This document shows positions 19,201-28,584 of a stretch of DNA of 64,000 bases, piece by piece (the stretch's first letter is position 1; each line of letters begins with the position of its first letter). The DNA lies in NCBI GenBank assembly GCA_047967505.1, contig CM106540.1; one strand, written 5' to 3'. The notes under the pieces were generated by a model. The model saw only the letters and a program-made list of their open reading frames with translations, was not told where the DNA came from and did not search any database. The DNA comes from Dipteris shenzhenensis (taxonomy: Eukaryota > Polypodiophyta > Polypodiopsida > Gleicheniales). Both the position numbers and the translations under genes were made by a program.

Positions 19201-22159
19201 ACTGAACCCCTAGGCCCCTTTTATAGACTCGGGCCCCAAGCGCCAAAAATAGCGAAGACCTCTAACCAGTTCGTACCCTTGCCATTCAACCCGAGAATCA
19301 AGCCGGCCTAGCTCTAAGCCTCCCCAAGCTACCTGAGCTAGTCTTGTGTACCCAGTACACGTCAGATACCAATCCATGCACATGACAGACGGAAATGTAT
19401 TATTTTGGTGGTTTCTTTATCTAGCTGGTTCATTGTCTATTGATGAGTCTGCACATCTATTCTACGCACATAAGTTTAAGAAGTTTGTGATATTCCACAC
19501 CCCACACCACACTCGTTGGGTCATTTCTAACAGGACTGCCAACTATAGGAGTCTCTTGCTGACTGCAGGCAGCTCTCCAGGCCTATATAAGGCCCTGCTC
19601 CAGGTGCCTCTTTGCTGCTGCGACTCTTCCGGCCAATATGCCCATTACATGGGCCTATGGCTGGGCATATTTCAGCCCACAGCCAGCCCTAATCTTGGAC
19701 AAGCTCGCAGCCCTAAGTGCCAACCTTGATCCTTGAAACCTCTAAAGTGAGATCCTTGCAGCTGCTGCACATAGATCTCACTGACTGGTCCCTTTCCAGA
19801 AGCTCAAGAACTACTCCCAGTGGCCTCTGGAACAATGCTCGACTCAGGTTCAATTCCTGAGCCCACCAAGGTTACTTGTAATCCCTCATGATCTTTTGGC
19901 TTCCTGATCTCCGACACAAAGTTTTAATTAGGTCACCATCCATATCCCTTTGATCTTTCTTTGAGAACTCAGAATCCTCCCTATCAACCAATCCATCTGC
20001 ATCAGACTACCTGAGCTTTATCAAGGAATTCACCTCCCTAGCTCTGAAACAATGTTGAAGCAGTATCTTCACATCTCTCATGATCATTTGGCTTCCTGAT
20101 CTCCGACACAAAGTTTTAATTAGGTCACCATCCATATCCCTTTGATCTTTCTTTGAGAACTCAGAATCCTCCCTATCAACTAATCCATCTGCATCAGACT
20201 ACCTGGGCTTTATCAAGGAATTCACCTCCCTAGCTCTGAAACAATGTTGAAGCACGTATCTTCACATCTGGAAAGATGGCACACATAGTAAACTCACATA
20301 TAGATAGATTATATCAAGTACAAAACGTGCACCATAGCAGCACACTAGTTGCTGTCTGGTACAGCCAAGTATGGCACTCCTTAGTCAACTGTTTGCTGCT
20401 CCTACTGTTGTAGAAAGCTCTCCAAAATAACAGTGTATCTCTTGCAAACCGCTCAACCATGAGATCTTACACTCCTTCCTATGCACTCACTTGAGCTCTC
20501 CTAGAAGCTGCAGGACTGCACCAAGTCGTACCCTAGAACGCTGAGGGAATGCTGCAGACTAAACTACACGATTTACTGACTTGTGTCCCAATAAGGAGGC
20601 ACGGCCTTTTGATAGTGCTAGATTACGCTAGAATTTTTACCAGATCTGAACAGCCAGTCTGTCAGCCAACCTACCAAAGCCCCTACCACAGACTGCTGAT
20701 TGCAGGCAGCCCTCCTGGCCTATATGAGGCCCATGCTTGGTATTCATGCGTGCATGTAGGATTAAAGGATATTCACTTCTACCACTACAAGCAGGAGAAA
20801 TGGCAAAAATCTGGGCCAGGTTGAGAATATTAGGAAAAACAAAAGAGAAGACGTCGATGGAAAGGTGAGAAAGGACGTAAGGGATTCAGGTTGAGCTTCA
20901 AATGAAAAAGGAAGTGCCTTAAGAAGCTATTTAATGAAAGAGATGGGACGGCACAGAGGAAAGGCAAATCGGTTGCAAACTGTGCAAGCAATATATGCGC
21001 TCAGATTTTGTTGGGTCATGAATCATGGTAACTAAAAAGGAGGATTTGGTTGCAGCAACAGCCGGTTGTAGAGATTCAAAACTAGCAGTGCACATACACA
21101 AAGAAGAATTGGCAAGGCGCTTTCCTAATAGTGTCAAGGTAGATGAGCATGATAAAATTTATGATCATCCAGTATTAATTTCCTAAAAGAATTCAGCATG
21201 CTTCTTGTGGATGCACAATAGGGCTGAGATTTTATTTGAATTTTAGTAACTGGTAGTTGCTTGATCGAGTGTTTTGGCAACGTCACAGGGTTTGCGACTG
21301 TTTTGTTGGTGTGTTGACAAGTGTTCTAGTTTTCAACAAAGGTCGTGGGAGACTTTCCATCTCTTTCTATCTCTTTCTCTCTCTCTCTCTCCAGACTATT
21401 TCACGGTGTCTCACTGCTTCACAGCATCCACAAGGGAGACCCATAGAGCAAACCGAAGGGCAGAGGACAGCTAAGAGAGACATCAAGGCTTCAAAGAAGC
21501 TAGCCCCATTCGTTCACTTATGGTAGAGTCTGGATAGGGTCCACACACCTAACATCCCTTCAAACTTAGACATGCCCAGCTACTCTACTAGAATCACTTT
21601 TCGTATAGTTTTTTCTTTAGGGGTGTCCTAAGTTCCCCTACATGGGGTGTATGAATATGATGTATTCCAGCTTGTCTTATTCTTACAAGAACACCAATCC
21701 CGAAAAGGCAGACATTTGTTATAGTTATCTTTTTGCCATGCAGGTGCTGAAATAAGCTGCCGGCAGAACGTGAATTGCACAGCTACGGCATCATTCAAAA
21801 ATATTGAGTCTACAGAATTTAGTTCGATGTGAAATACAATTCGCAAAACCCAACTTCTGCAAAATCTGCCGGCTTAGAAGCAAGTCATCACTGAAGCCGA
21901 GAAACGAAGGTTAGAAGCCGTCGTCTATTTCTAGGCCGATACAGAAAAACTCCCAACCTAAGGAAGCAACAGACCATGGCCGGGGGCACAATACAGCAAG
22001 TCGGGATACCTGTGAGCTGGTGAAAACGGTAAGAACAGCAGCCACAACGAAAGCCCGCAATCTTTGAGGGTGAAAAGCTGGCTTAGCAGACTCGTGTTCA
22101 ACAGCACCACTGACAAGAGCTCCTGAAGCCCTCATCGTTTGCGTACAAATGATGGTCAT
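10032..22159 (-). CDS. Nucleotide-sugar transporter (CMP-sialate/UDP-galactose transporter-like), exons 1-3, partial
   Basis: Three minus-strand exons join in frame with canonical GT-AG borders: 22159-22010, 10516-10433 and 10243-10032. They give 148 codons plus two bases of an Arg codon. The product reads through the family blocks LTVFTSSQ, GILTTLSQ, YKYDYGTIPFLAELLK, YLIHNNVQFATLTYVDTSTY and QIMGNLKIVTTGILFR, as remembered for the plant CMP-sialic acid transporter-like family. Members are Golgi membrane antiporters that exchange nucleotide sugars for nucleotide monophosphates, with about 10 membrane helices and about 335-340 residues. The three exons would hold the first 3 helices. Intron 1 is 11,493 bp and contains retrotransposon E2, in the same orientation. 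Exon 4 onwards was not found within the remaining 10 kb to the left, so it lies outside the window or is lost. The encoded part has no stop or frameshift. Confidence 0.88.
10433..10516 (-). CDS. Transporter exon 2 (28 codons)
   Basis: Acceptor TCTGCGCAG and donor GTTGGA flank exactly 84 bp, starting GGAATTTTAACA and ending TTGCTCAAG. The product GILTTLSQ...FLAELLK is a highly conserved block of the family. Both borders fall between codons. Confidence 0.88.
11216..11345 (+). repeat. 65-bp tandem duplication in transporter intron 1
   Basis: Two units (11216-11280 and 11281-11345) start CCTCACAATG and share 'ttcccattctctgtcttcat' and 'gcatttgccctttag', with a few substitutions between them. Confidence 0.8.
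11647..12054 (+). repeat. R1 repeat, left copy, with a 48-bp internal tandem duplication
   Basis: Similar in order to 20357-20720. Shared blocks include 'tatggcactcctt', 'atctcttgca', 'gctgagggaatgctgcaga' and 'ccctaccac/tcctaccac' followed by 'gactgc'. Inside it, 11944-11991 is tandemly repeated at 11992-12039 ('gcagtctgttagcc' versus 'gcagtcagttagcc'). It could be LTR debris of an older element into which E2 landed. Ends and orientation were not resolved. Confidence 0.55.
12060..12790. other. GC-rich repeat-like stretch in intron 1, no convincing gene
   Basis: Clearly more GC-rich than its surroundings, with long open frames on both strands at once (up to about 230 codons), which is expected when stop codons are rare. 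A TATA-like 'ccttatataggg' lies at about 12438-12449. It probably belongs to the older element into which E2 inserted. Its right end abuts the E2 target site. Confidence 0.4.
12791..12795. repeat. E2 target-site duplication, left copy (GACGG)
   Basis: GACGG directly precedes the element and is repeated directly after it at 19388-19392. Confidence 0.92.
12796..13317 (-). repeat. E2 3' LTR
   Basis: On the plus strand it starts TGACACATCCC and ends CATGACA, matching 18869-19387. It is flanked outside by GACGG and inside by a purine-rich tract (minus strand). Confidence 0.93.
13318..13331 (-). promoter_or_regulatory. E2 polypurine tract
   Basis: On the minus strand GAGGAGGGGGAGTA lies immediately before the 3' LTR start (TGTCATG). 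Confidence 0.85.
13354..17883 (-). pseudogene. E2 gag-pol with C-terminal chromodomain
   Basis: Start MSDPANPEF at 17883. Domains in order are GAG (TWLQKWQVHF region), zinc knuckle CFYCEERGHTKNEC, protease with D-P-G (FDPGSSHN), RT with intact FLDD (VVVFLDDILVYS), RNase H with its Asp (EADASDYAIG), integrase HHCC and core, and a chromodomain (from about PECILEFRDRQ to WETLQNLREHF) ending at 13354. In-frame stops lie at 16429-16431, 14980-14982 and 14605-14607. By position they replace codons compatible with CAG or CAA. An 11-bp tandem duplication near 14200-14222 shifts the frame just before the second integrase Asp, and another shift follows near 14120. Compared with F2, E2 lacks about 11 residues between FEHR and DVFPTHLPEG. 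Confidence 0.93.
17884..18854 (-). other. E2 untranslated leader
   Basis: Lies between primer site and gag start. It is open for part of its length in the gag frame because it contains in-frame 21-bp repeats, but no known domain is seen upstream of MSDPANPEF. Confidence 0.6.
18113..18281 (-). repeat. 21-bp tandem repeat in the E2 leader (about 7-8 units)
   Basis: Plus-strand units of 21 bp from 18135 read 'acagtacggttgctgacgtg', 'actgtacggttgctgacgcg', 'tctgtacggatgctgacaca', then 'tccgtacggttgctgacgca' and three more diverged units, with a partial unit before. All units are the same length, so the repeat keeps frame. Confidence 0.85.
18855..18866 (-). promoter_or_regulatory. E2 primer-binding site (tRNA-iMet)
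   Basis: The plus strand reads GCTCTGATACCA; the minus strand is TGGTATCAGAGC, two bases inside the 5' LTR. Confidence 0.93.
18869..19387 (-). repeat. E2 5' LTR
   Basis: Matches 12796-13317 with about 20 substitutions and one 3-bp indel. It should hold the element's promoter. A TTTTATA stretch at about 19218-19224 (plus-strand reading) is also present in the other LTR. Confidence 0.92.
19388..19392. repeat. E2 target-site duplication, right copy (GACGG)
   Basis: Perfect repeat of 12791-12795. Confidence 0.92.
19393..19884. other. Intron 1 sequence with an R1-like TATA segment
   Basis: No gene. Around 19550-19600 'gctgactgcaggcagctctcc' (split by a variant base from the 20700 copy) precedes a TATA-like 'gcctatataaggcc' (19581-19594). 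This resembles the end of the R1 right copy near 20720, so it is probably more of the same dispersed repeat. Confidence 0.45.
19885..20269 (+). repeat. 192-bp tandem duplication in intron 1
   Basis: Unit 1 (19885-20076) and unit 2 (20077-20269) are nearly identical. Both run from 'ctcatgatc' through 'ccgacacaaagttttaatta' to 'cttcacatct', with about five differences, so the duplication is recent. Confidence 0.9.
20357..20720 (+). repeat. R1 repeat, right copy
   Basis: Counterpart of 11647-12054. Shared landmarks are 'tatggcactcctta', 'cactcacttg', 'cgctgagggaatgctgcaga' and 'ctaccacagactgctgattg'. Together with the left copy it brackets E2. Confidence 0.55.
20730..22009. other. Rest of transporter intron 1, no gene seen
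   Basis: No coding block on either strand. A (CT)n tract lies at about 21361-21392. The intron's 5' splice site (minus) is at 22008-22009. Confidence 0.5.
22010..22159 (-). CDS. Transporter exon 1 (start codon and first helix)
   Basis: ATG at 22157-22159 (minus), 50 codons, ending TCA-CAG before the donor GTATCC. The last residues (FVVAAVLTVFTSSQ) form the first transmembrane helix and match the N-terminus of plant homologues, which are shorter at the front. A second in-frame ATG at 22133-22135 could be the true start. Upstream (right) lie long (CT)n and (TA)n tracts, as in many plant 5' UTRs and promoters. Confidence 0.85.
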
Positions 22160-22209
22160 AAAGATGTTGTCATTGCAGTAAAAACAGATGCAGAGCCCTC
22201 AGCTATACA

Positions 22210-22212
<3 letters not shown>

Positions 22213-22249
<37 letters not shown>

Positions 22250-22290
22250 TATATATAGAGAGAGAGAGAGAGATATATATATATATATGT
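22213..22290. repeat. (CT)n, (AG)n and (TA)n microsatellites upstream of the transporter
   Basis: About 17 CT units (22213-22246) are followed by GTATATATATAG, an AG run and a TA run. On the minus strand this is a GA-rich stretch about 55 bp upstream of the ATG, plausibly in the 5' UTR or core promoter. Confidence 0.85.
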
Positions 22291-22549
22291 TTATTTATTT
22301 ATTTATATCACACACACACCACAATTCTTGCTATGCATTAGTCCTCAATTAGAGGCATGGTCTACTGTCTGACCGGGGGTGTGTGGCGTGTGTGAGTTGA
22401 GAGACCTCGTGTGGTGTGCCCCTCAATAGGACCATGGGTGTGGGAAAAAAAAATCTCACTCTTACTTTTTGGCCCTTCAAGGAGCTTATGGAATGTGTCA
22501 GTTTTGTAGATGTTTGATTATGACTTGTTTAAGTGTGTGTTAAGTGGTA

Positions 22550-22680
22550 AATATAGTTTAAGTGGCTAGTTAGTAGTAAGTGTAGCTAGTAGAGAAGTTT
22601 AGGGTTAGTGATAAGGTATTTTAGGTGGTTAGCTAGGGTAAGTGAGGTTAGTAGAGAAGGTTAGGGTTCATCATAAGGGA
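22550..22680 (+). repeat. Diverged tandem repeat, about 60-70 bp units
   Basis: Two units contain 'gtaagtgtagctagtagagaag' (shortened: agtagagaag) and 'ttagggttagtgataagg' versus 'ttagggttcatcataagg'. This lies in the presumed upstream region of the transporter gene. Confidence 0.55.
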
Positions 22681-23734
22681 ATCCTACACCTTCTTTTGCA
22701 GCTCCCGGCAGCCCTCCCTCTTGCCTGCCTTCCATCTTCAGCATCTCCAATGGCACATTCATGTCTTGTAGCAGCAGCTCGTGACTTCAATTCAGATGCT
22801 CTGGGGGGCTTGCAGGTTCATTCATGGACGAGGCACGACGTCTCATGGCTTCTCCTTCTTGCATGTGATGCATGAGATATTCACCTTCTCGTATGTTGCT
22901 CGACGTGGCATGTTACAAAAAGCGCTATGGCATCTTCATTCTCTAAAGTGTGTGACATGATGAGCATATATCTTCTTCCTATATATTGAAGGTACACTGA
23001 CATAGTTTGTGGAATGGTGCAAGTTCTGTATGGTTTCGCTTGCAGAAGATTTAGGAGATCCTCTCATGATGATTTCGCATGGTTTCTCTGACAGATTTGT
23101 GACGAATGGATGTGTCTTGCAAGTGGAATTTCTCTTTTGAGAGACTTCGTTATTACAAGATGAAGGTATTTTGGAAAAGGGTTTTTGGTTTGGTGGTGTG
23201 TGAACGAGTGTGTGAACGAGAACCTAATGGTAGTTGTCATAGCTCTATAAATCATCATAGATCTATGGTTGGACTCCACATGCAACGGCCATTTATGTTT
23301 CCTTCGCATTTATGTAACATAATCATGGTAGACATCAAAGGTGTGTCTTGTGAGTTCCTTTAGTATGTACATGCACTTGAAGTATTCTGACTGTCGAGGA
23401 AATTTCGGCCCCTTTTTGCTTACATTTGATCTTCTACTGATTATCATTCGGATTTGCTATCGTATGTTTACATTGGTAGCCTACCTTTAAAGTTTCTATT
23501 TCATGTGCAGGTTTGCTTTTAAAACAAAAGACAAACAAAAAAGGCTCCAATGCATAATACGAGGTCTTTTTCCCGTTTCCATCTCTTGTCTCCTTTCTTT
23601 TACCATTTTTTTCTATTTCCTCCTTGTACTTTTGTTTTTTTTTCCTCCACAAACAATAGCATTTAAACTTCAATGTAACGAACAATGACACTCACAATAT
23701 ACACAAAATTAAAATATTAAATACTAATAATCTA
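22681..23734. other. No gene seen
   Basis: Only short open frames without recognisable domains. There is a T-rich stretch around 23580-23650. The upstream regulatory region of the transporter gene probably overlaps its left part. Confidence 0.45.
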
Positions 23735-25180
23735 ATGTCAATAAAAGCTTTTCAAAATAGTGAAGAAAGGATGGTGTCCTCTAGAGATGGCGGTAGGGAT
23801 AGGGTGCCCCCTAGCGATGACGGTGACAAAGCCTCCCCCGGCAGAGATAGGGCAGGAGCTCACCCTGCTAAAGTAATCCCCCTCTTCTCTAGTGAACTAA
23901 AGTTGCCAGCCCTGAATCATGAAGACAACAGTAAGATAGACCTCATCATGCAAGCTCTTGATCGAACCAAAGAAAATGCAAAAGATGGTACAACAATGGG
24001 CTTCACATTCCAAGTGGAGGATAGTGACATGCAAAACGCCGATGGAATAGCAGCTATCAGAGAACTACTAAGCGCTTTCAAATCTGCCCCCGACAGCTTT
24101 CCGTCGTTCTCAGGAAAAAAAACAATAGAAAAGTCTAAAGGAGTCACCTTATCAGTATCAAAACAACACGCCAACCCAATGGAGCTCCACGACAAGATCC
24201 AGTGCAGCAGGCCCAAGCAAGGGCATCCATGCAAGACGTGTAGAGAGGCTCCTATGTTGGAGCTATTCAAGGTGGAGGAAGGAGCGTCTTCAAAGTGCCA
24301 CAAGCCCCAAAGCAAACCGCGTGGGAACAGCTCACCACGAGGGCCAAACGTAACCTCCAGCACAGGACCGGCAGAGAAGCTCGCTAGCACAGGTGGAAGC
24401 ACTCTCAAAGGTAAGCTTCCGACAATGAAGGCCCACAATGGAATGCTAAATGAAACAACCAAATGGCTATGTTCCTATGCAGTTGTTGTTACATTCATGG
24501 CCCTCGTCCTCCTGCGATGTTCCTAGAGGGATGGATTAGGAATTTCTGGCCGCGCAAAGGACTAAATATCACAAGCATTCGCTTCCTGAGGAACTGATAT
24601 ATCGTCTTTATTTTTGAGAAGGCAAAAATGGTGACAGAAGTTGTGCAGAAAGGCACGTGGATGATCAGGAACCCAACCCCTCTCTGTCTAGTTGTGGGAA
24701 CCTTTGTTCAATCCAAACTTACCTCTGCCTACTAAAGCGCCCATTTGGGTAGAGTTTCTAGACCTTCCCCTGTCGCTCTTTCCTCAGTTGGAAGTGCTCT
24801 ATCTCCCTCTTTGCCAATTTCTAGGATTAGAAACGGAGAGATTCATAAGTCCTAGAGGAAATCCGCTAGTGTGTGTTCTTATGGACTTGTCTATAGATCC
24901 TCCCAATGCCATCCGGTTGCTTGATAGTGACGGGTCTGAACTAATACAAAAGGTGTTCTATACGAATATCCCGAACTCATGTTTTCTTTGTGGTTTGGGC
25001 AGACACTTTATAAAAGATTGCCATGCCCGCAACAATCATGGTAAAGAGAAGCAAGCTGAGAAGAGTAAGGAGCCGGAGGCACTAGAAAAGACAAGGGTAG
25101 AGGAACCAACTCCTTCACCACAGGAAGAGTACTTATGGGAGCATAATTTAAATAATAAATTTCTTTTTCAATCTCTCTAG
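23735..25180 (+). pseudogene. Plant L1-type LINE ORF1 (DUF4283-like plus zinc knuckle), broken
   Basis: An ATG frame at 23735-24526 (263 codons) has no domain I recognise: charged, low-complexity, with a cluster CSRPKQGHPCKTC. It runs into a DUF4283-like block. In another frame from 24517, GWIRNFWPRKGLNITSIRFL is followed by a stop and then EKAKMVTEVVQKGTWMIR. After a frameshift near 24692, WEPLFNPN, APIWVEFLDLPL and a knuckle CFLCGLGRHFIKDC (CX2CX4HX4C) follow. This order is that of the RNA-binding ORF1 protein of plant L1-like LINEs (family knowledge). No endonuclease or RT follows, so only the 5' part is present. Whether the first 263 codons belong to the same gene is inference. Confidence 0.65.
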
Positions 25181-25776
25181 ATGAATGCTCTGTATTATGA
25201 ATAGATGAATCACTAGACTTCCCTTTAATAGTGAGGTTATTTTTGAATTTTCATGATTTTGCATATAAGATTTGATTGTTGTGGAAGAGAAAGAAAATAC
25301 TATACTATCCAATGAGTCATCCCAGGCTCCTCTTTGTTGCACAGAGTAGCATCTTTGTTAGTACCCTCAGATAATGCTCCATCTCCAATGTTAAGCTCAT
25401 CCTGTTGCTTGAATGATGTGCCAATCATGTAAGATAATTTCAAGGATTTACATGGACCAACACAAAACTAGGGGAAGACTTACCATGATGAGATCATCTT
25501 TGAAGGGATCTCCTAGTCATAGGTTGTTAGCAAAGTAGTCTTTATATGAGAATGTCAGTCTTAATGATAAGAACCCCAAAACATTAAACTTTGTAGGTGA
25601 GAGTTAGCATTGCACCTTTGTGCCATTGACCCTCTTAGATCTCTTGAAAAATGGGAGGGGGAAGATAAGCGTTCACTTAGTGCTCCATCTAACAACAAGA
25701 CTTTGTAGACTCTCCATGAACAATGGTGTCTTCGTCGAGGAAAGGGTCTTGAACAAATATGGACATATGAGGGAGG

Positions 25777-25807
<31 letters not shown>

Positions 25808-26500
25808 TAGGGATGGAGAATGACATGAAGGGGAAGGAGTCAAGGGAAGAGGGGAAGGAGAGGAGAGGAGAAGAGTGGGGGATGGGCTACTACACAACTA
25901 TATGAGGGAGAGGAAAAGGGGAGGAAGTGAGAAGAGAAGCGAGAGGGAGATGAGAGTGAGTTACGAGGCAAAAACAGACAAGGGTGGGTTTAGTCCTTTG
26001 TGAGAATAGCAAGCGAGTACAAGTACTTGTGAGCATTACCTTAGATATCAAATTTAAAAGCTCTACAAAATAGAACCAAACTATCAATCATGGATGAGAC
26101 ATGGATGTTGTGTTATTACCATCACACTCATAGGTTCATATAAGTGTCATCTACTACACTACTAGCTAACCATCTACTAACTAACACAATGTAGAAGACT
26201 TATATTTTTAGGCATGGATTTGTGTATGTCTATATATGGATGTATGCATGCATTAATGCATGTATGGTATAGATGTATGCATGTGTGGATATGCATGTGT
26301 TGGGCATGCATACACTTATGCACATATAGAAATTTGTCAAATTGTCAGTAGTGTGGTGCTTGCAAGAGCACAATGCATGGTCATCTACATAAAAATTGAC
26401 CACTTAATGCACTAAATTGTTGAACCACCATTAATTTAACAACCAAACAGAGACAACCACCTAGTTCATATCAAATAATCCTTATTTTCATGTACCATTC
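25181..26500. other. No gene seen; (GA)n tract
   Basis: A purine-rich region with a (GA)13 run at about 25780-25806 and GAGGGA-rich flanks. 26200-26320 is rich in TGCATG and TGTATG words. No coding block. The last bases (ending CATTC) are the 5' flank of E3. Confidence 0.5.
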
Positions 26501-27226
26501 TGTTACGGAAATTATATTTATGATATATCTTGCTTTGGACATTATTATTTTGAGTCGAGTGTGACTATGGCAAAGTACTCCATAGGAGTGCACCGGACGC
26601 GGTGGGGGTCCTAGTGGATACTTTGTGTGGTTAGTTGGGGATGCCTGACTAGCTTATGTTTCGCCATGCTAGATGATCGGTATTGTGGGTGATTCCATGT
26701 TAATACTGATGTCGCTAGTGTCATTGGTGTTGTGCTTGATTATTGTGCTTTGAGCGCGGTTATGTTGGGATCAGTTGATTCGGTGATTCGTTCAATCGAT
26801 TGTTAATAACTAATGTAATTGGCGGCTTGAGTACAGGTGATGGAACTCATAGCGAGGATTGGAGTTAGTGCGAGGGTACTGATCAAGGTGTCGCACAGCG
26901 CATTATAAATGGCCATGGGCCAATTTTGTATTTGTTTTATTATTGCAAGTTTGAGCAGTATATTTTGTGGACATAATTCATTTTTGGGCCCTAAGATGGC
27001 TATGTAAAGCAAATCCCTCATTTTTGGATGAGAGGGATAATTTTGGCTCCTTGGTGCTTTTATGAAATATCATAAATACTCTAGATGAGGAAGCGTGAGC
27101 CACTCATCTAGGGGGGGAGATTGTACCCATTCTGCTGTCGCTTTCATAGTGTGATTGTGTTTGTGTTTCTTCTTCTCCAATTGATTAGGTGGTGAATTTG
27201 TGAAAGAAGATGGCTTTTTGGTTTCA
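26501..27226 (+). repeat. E3 5' LTR (about 726 bp)
   Basis: Begins TGTTACGGAAAT and ends GGTTTCA one base before the primer site. The first 258 bp recur at 32339-32596. Confidence 0.88.
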
Positions 27227-27227
27227 G

Positions 27228-27239
27228 TGGTATCAGAGC
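27228..27239 (+). promoter_or_regulatory. E3 primer-binding site (tRNA-iMet)
   Basis: TGGTATCAGAGC, one base after the LTR end. Confidence 0.93.
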
Positions 27240-28584
27240 TTTGGTACACTCTAAGGTTTGGAGAGGGGAAGCTCTGCATCAAAATTTGAACGAAGGCTTG
27301 AGGGTCACTAGGAGAGTTTAATGCACACAGGTTATACGGAATTATTCGGTGGTGCCCTCGACCAATCACGTCATCTCGATTGAACGAGGGATTACGAGCT
27401 ATTTCATTAGTACCTACTGATGATTGAGACAATTAAAAAAAAAGAAAAATAATAATGCAAGCTATTAACACACCATCCTTCATGCTGACGCCTTCTCAGA
27501 ATTGATGCCCGCACAGCAGCCACTTTTGGTAGCCTCTTTGGTTAGACTACGCAGCGGTAGCAGCGAAGGCCATCTGTCTAGACTTTGGAAGGCTCTTCTC
27601 AGTTTGCGCATTTATTCACAGAGTGCAGGGACAATAGCCATAGTTGCTCGCTCCCATCTGTTTGTATTCGCATCAGCACTAGCGAGGGATCGTGCAGTCA
27701 GTTGCCACCTTTGGAAAATTGGGACTTGGGAGTCTTTTCTCTGTCAGCATGCCCACCATGTCATCACGGACTCCGAAATTCTGAGTACCCTCTGACCAAG
27801 ACCAGTAGTTAGATCGCCTCCAAGCCTTGGACCTCTGTGGAGTCGTGTGGACGCAGATAGCGATAGATTTCGTGCCACTGCTCTTGGCTCAGTGGTTGGT
27901 GCTTCGAGTACGTGGAAGAAGGCTGAGGGTTCGAGCACCCCTTCGACTGTGCAAAGTCTTGGGGAGACCTCTGTATAGCCGCCGCCCGCATTATCATTTC
28001 TCTTCCTAACCTTGCATCAAAGGTTCAAAGGCTTCATTTATTTATTTTATAATTAAAAAAAAGAAGAAGAGAAAAAGCGTTCTAAAGGCCAACTCAAGAA
28101 GACTCTCTTCCATTTGGCGACCCACAACTCAAGTGCTAAGCCACTCCATCGACCAGCGAGGCCGTATAAAAGAGAAAGAAGAAGATGAAAATTCAGCAAG
28201 CTACGAGGCTCCTATTAGCGATCGGAGCTCAACAAGGTGAAGATCAATGCCAATTCTGAACGCTTGAATCAAGAAGGTGATTGGAACCACGAATCACCGA
28301 GCAATTAATTAGAGATCAGTCGAGCGCAAAACGACTATGAGCGACATCATCGGTCACATATCTCCCACTCTAGTCCTTTTCACCTCTGATCAAAGAGCGA
28401 GATAAGTGATTTCTTTTGCTTTATATTTCAGACACTTAGTATCTTCTGCCATCCATTTCTTATCATACACTCGAATCACACTTTTTCATCCGTTTAATTC
28501 TCATACACTTAGTATCCTTATTTTTCTCCGCTCCACTTTATTTGTATTTATTGCATTATCATGGCACATTAGCCACAACCACCC
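27240..28584 (+). other. E3 leader
   Basis: 1.3 kb without a protein-like frame. It contains the tRNA-like segment listed separately. A-rich around 28040-28080. Confidence 0.5.
27885..27940 (+). repeat. tRNA-derived (SINE-head-like) segment with A and B boxes
   Basis: TGGCTCAGTGGTTGG (from 27885) fits the RNA polymerase III A box. GGTTCGAGCACC (from 27928) fits the B box. The 43-bp spacing is right for a tRNA-like promoter. No SINE tail or target-site duplication was defined, and the segment lies inside the E3 leader. Confidence 0.4.

Larger units (their letters stand above)
12796..19387 (-). mobile_element. E2: Ty3/gypsy chromovirus, complete insertion, coding region decayed
   Basis: A complete 6.6-kb insertion on the minus strand. 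It has two LTRs of about 520 bp, a tRNA-iMet primer site, gag-pol, a polypurine tract and a perfect 5-bp target-site duplication (GACGG). The LTRs differ by roughly 20 substitutions, mostly transitions, and a 3-bp indel (hand count), so about 96% identity. It sits in intron 1 of the transporter gene in the same transcriptional direction. The pol frame ends in a chromodomain, which in chromoviruses binds histone marks and steers integration (family knowledge). Three stops and two frameshifts make it non-autonomous. Confidence 0.95.

Noticed and set aside
22590-22670. TTAGGGTTAG words resembling plant telomere repeat
   Set aside because: Only two isolated partial matches inside a diverged tandem repeat, not a TTTAGGG array.
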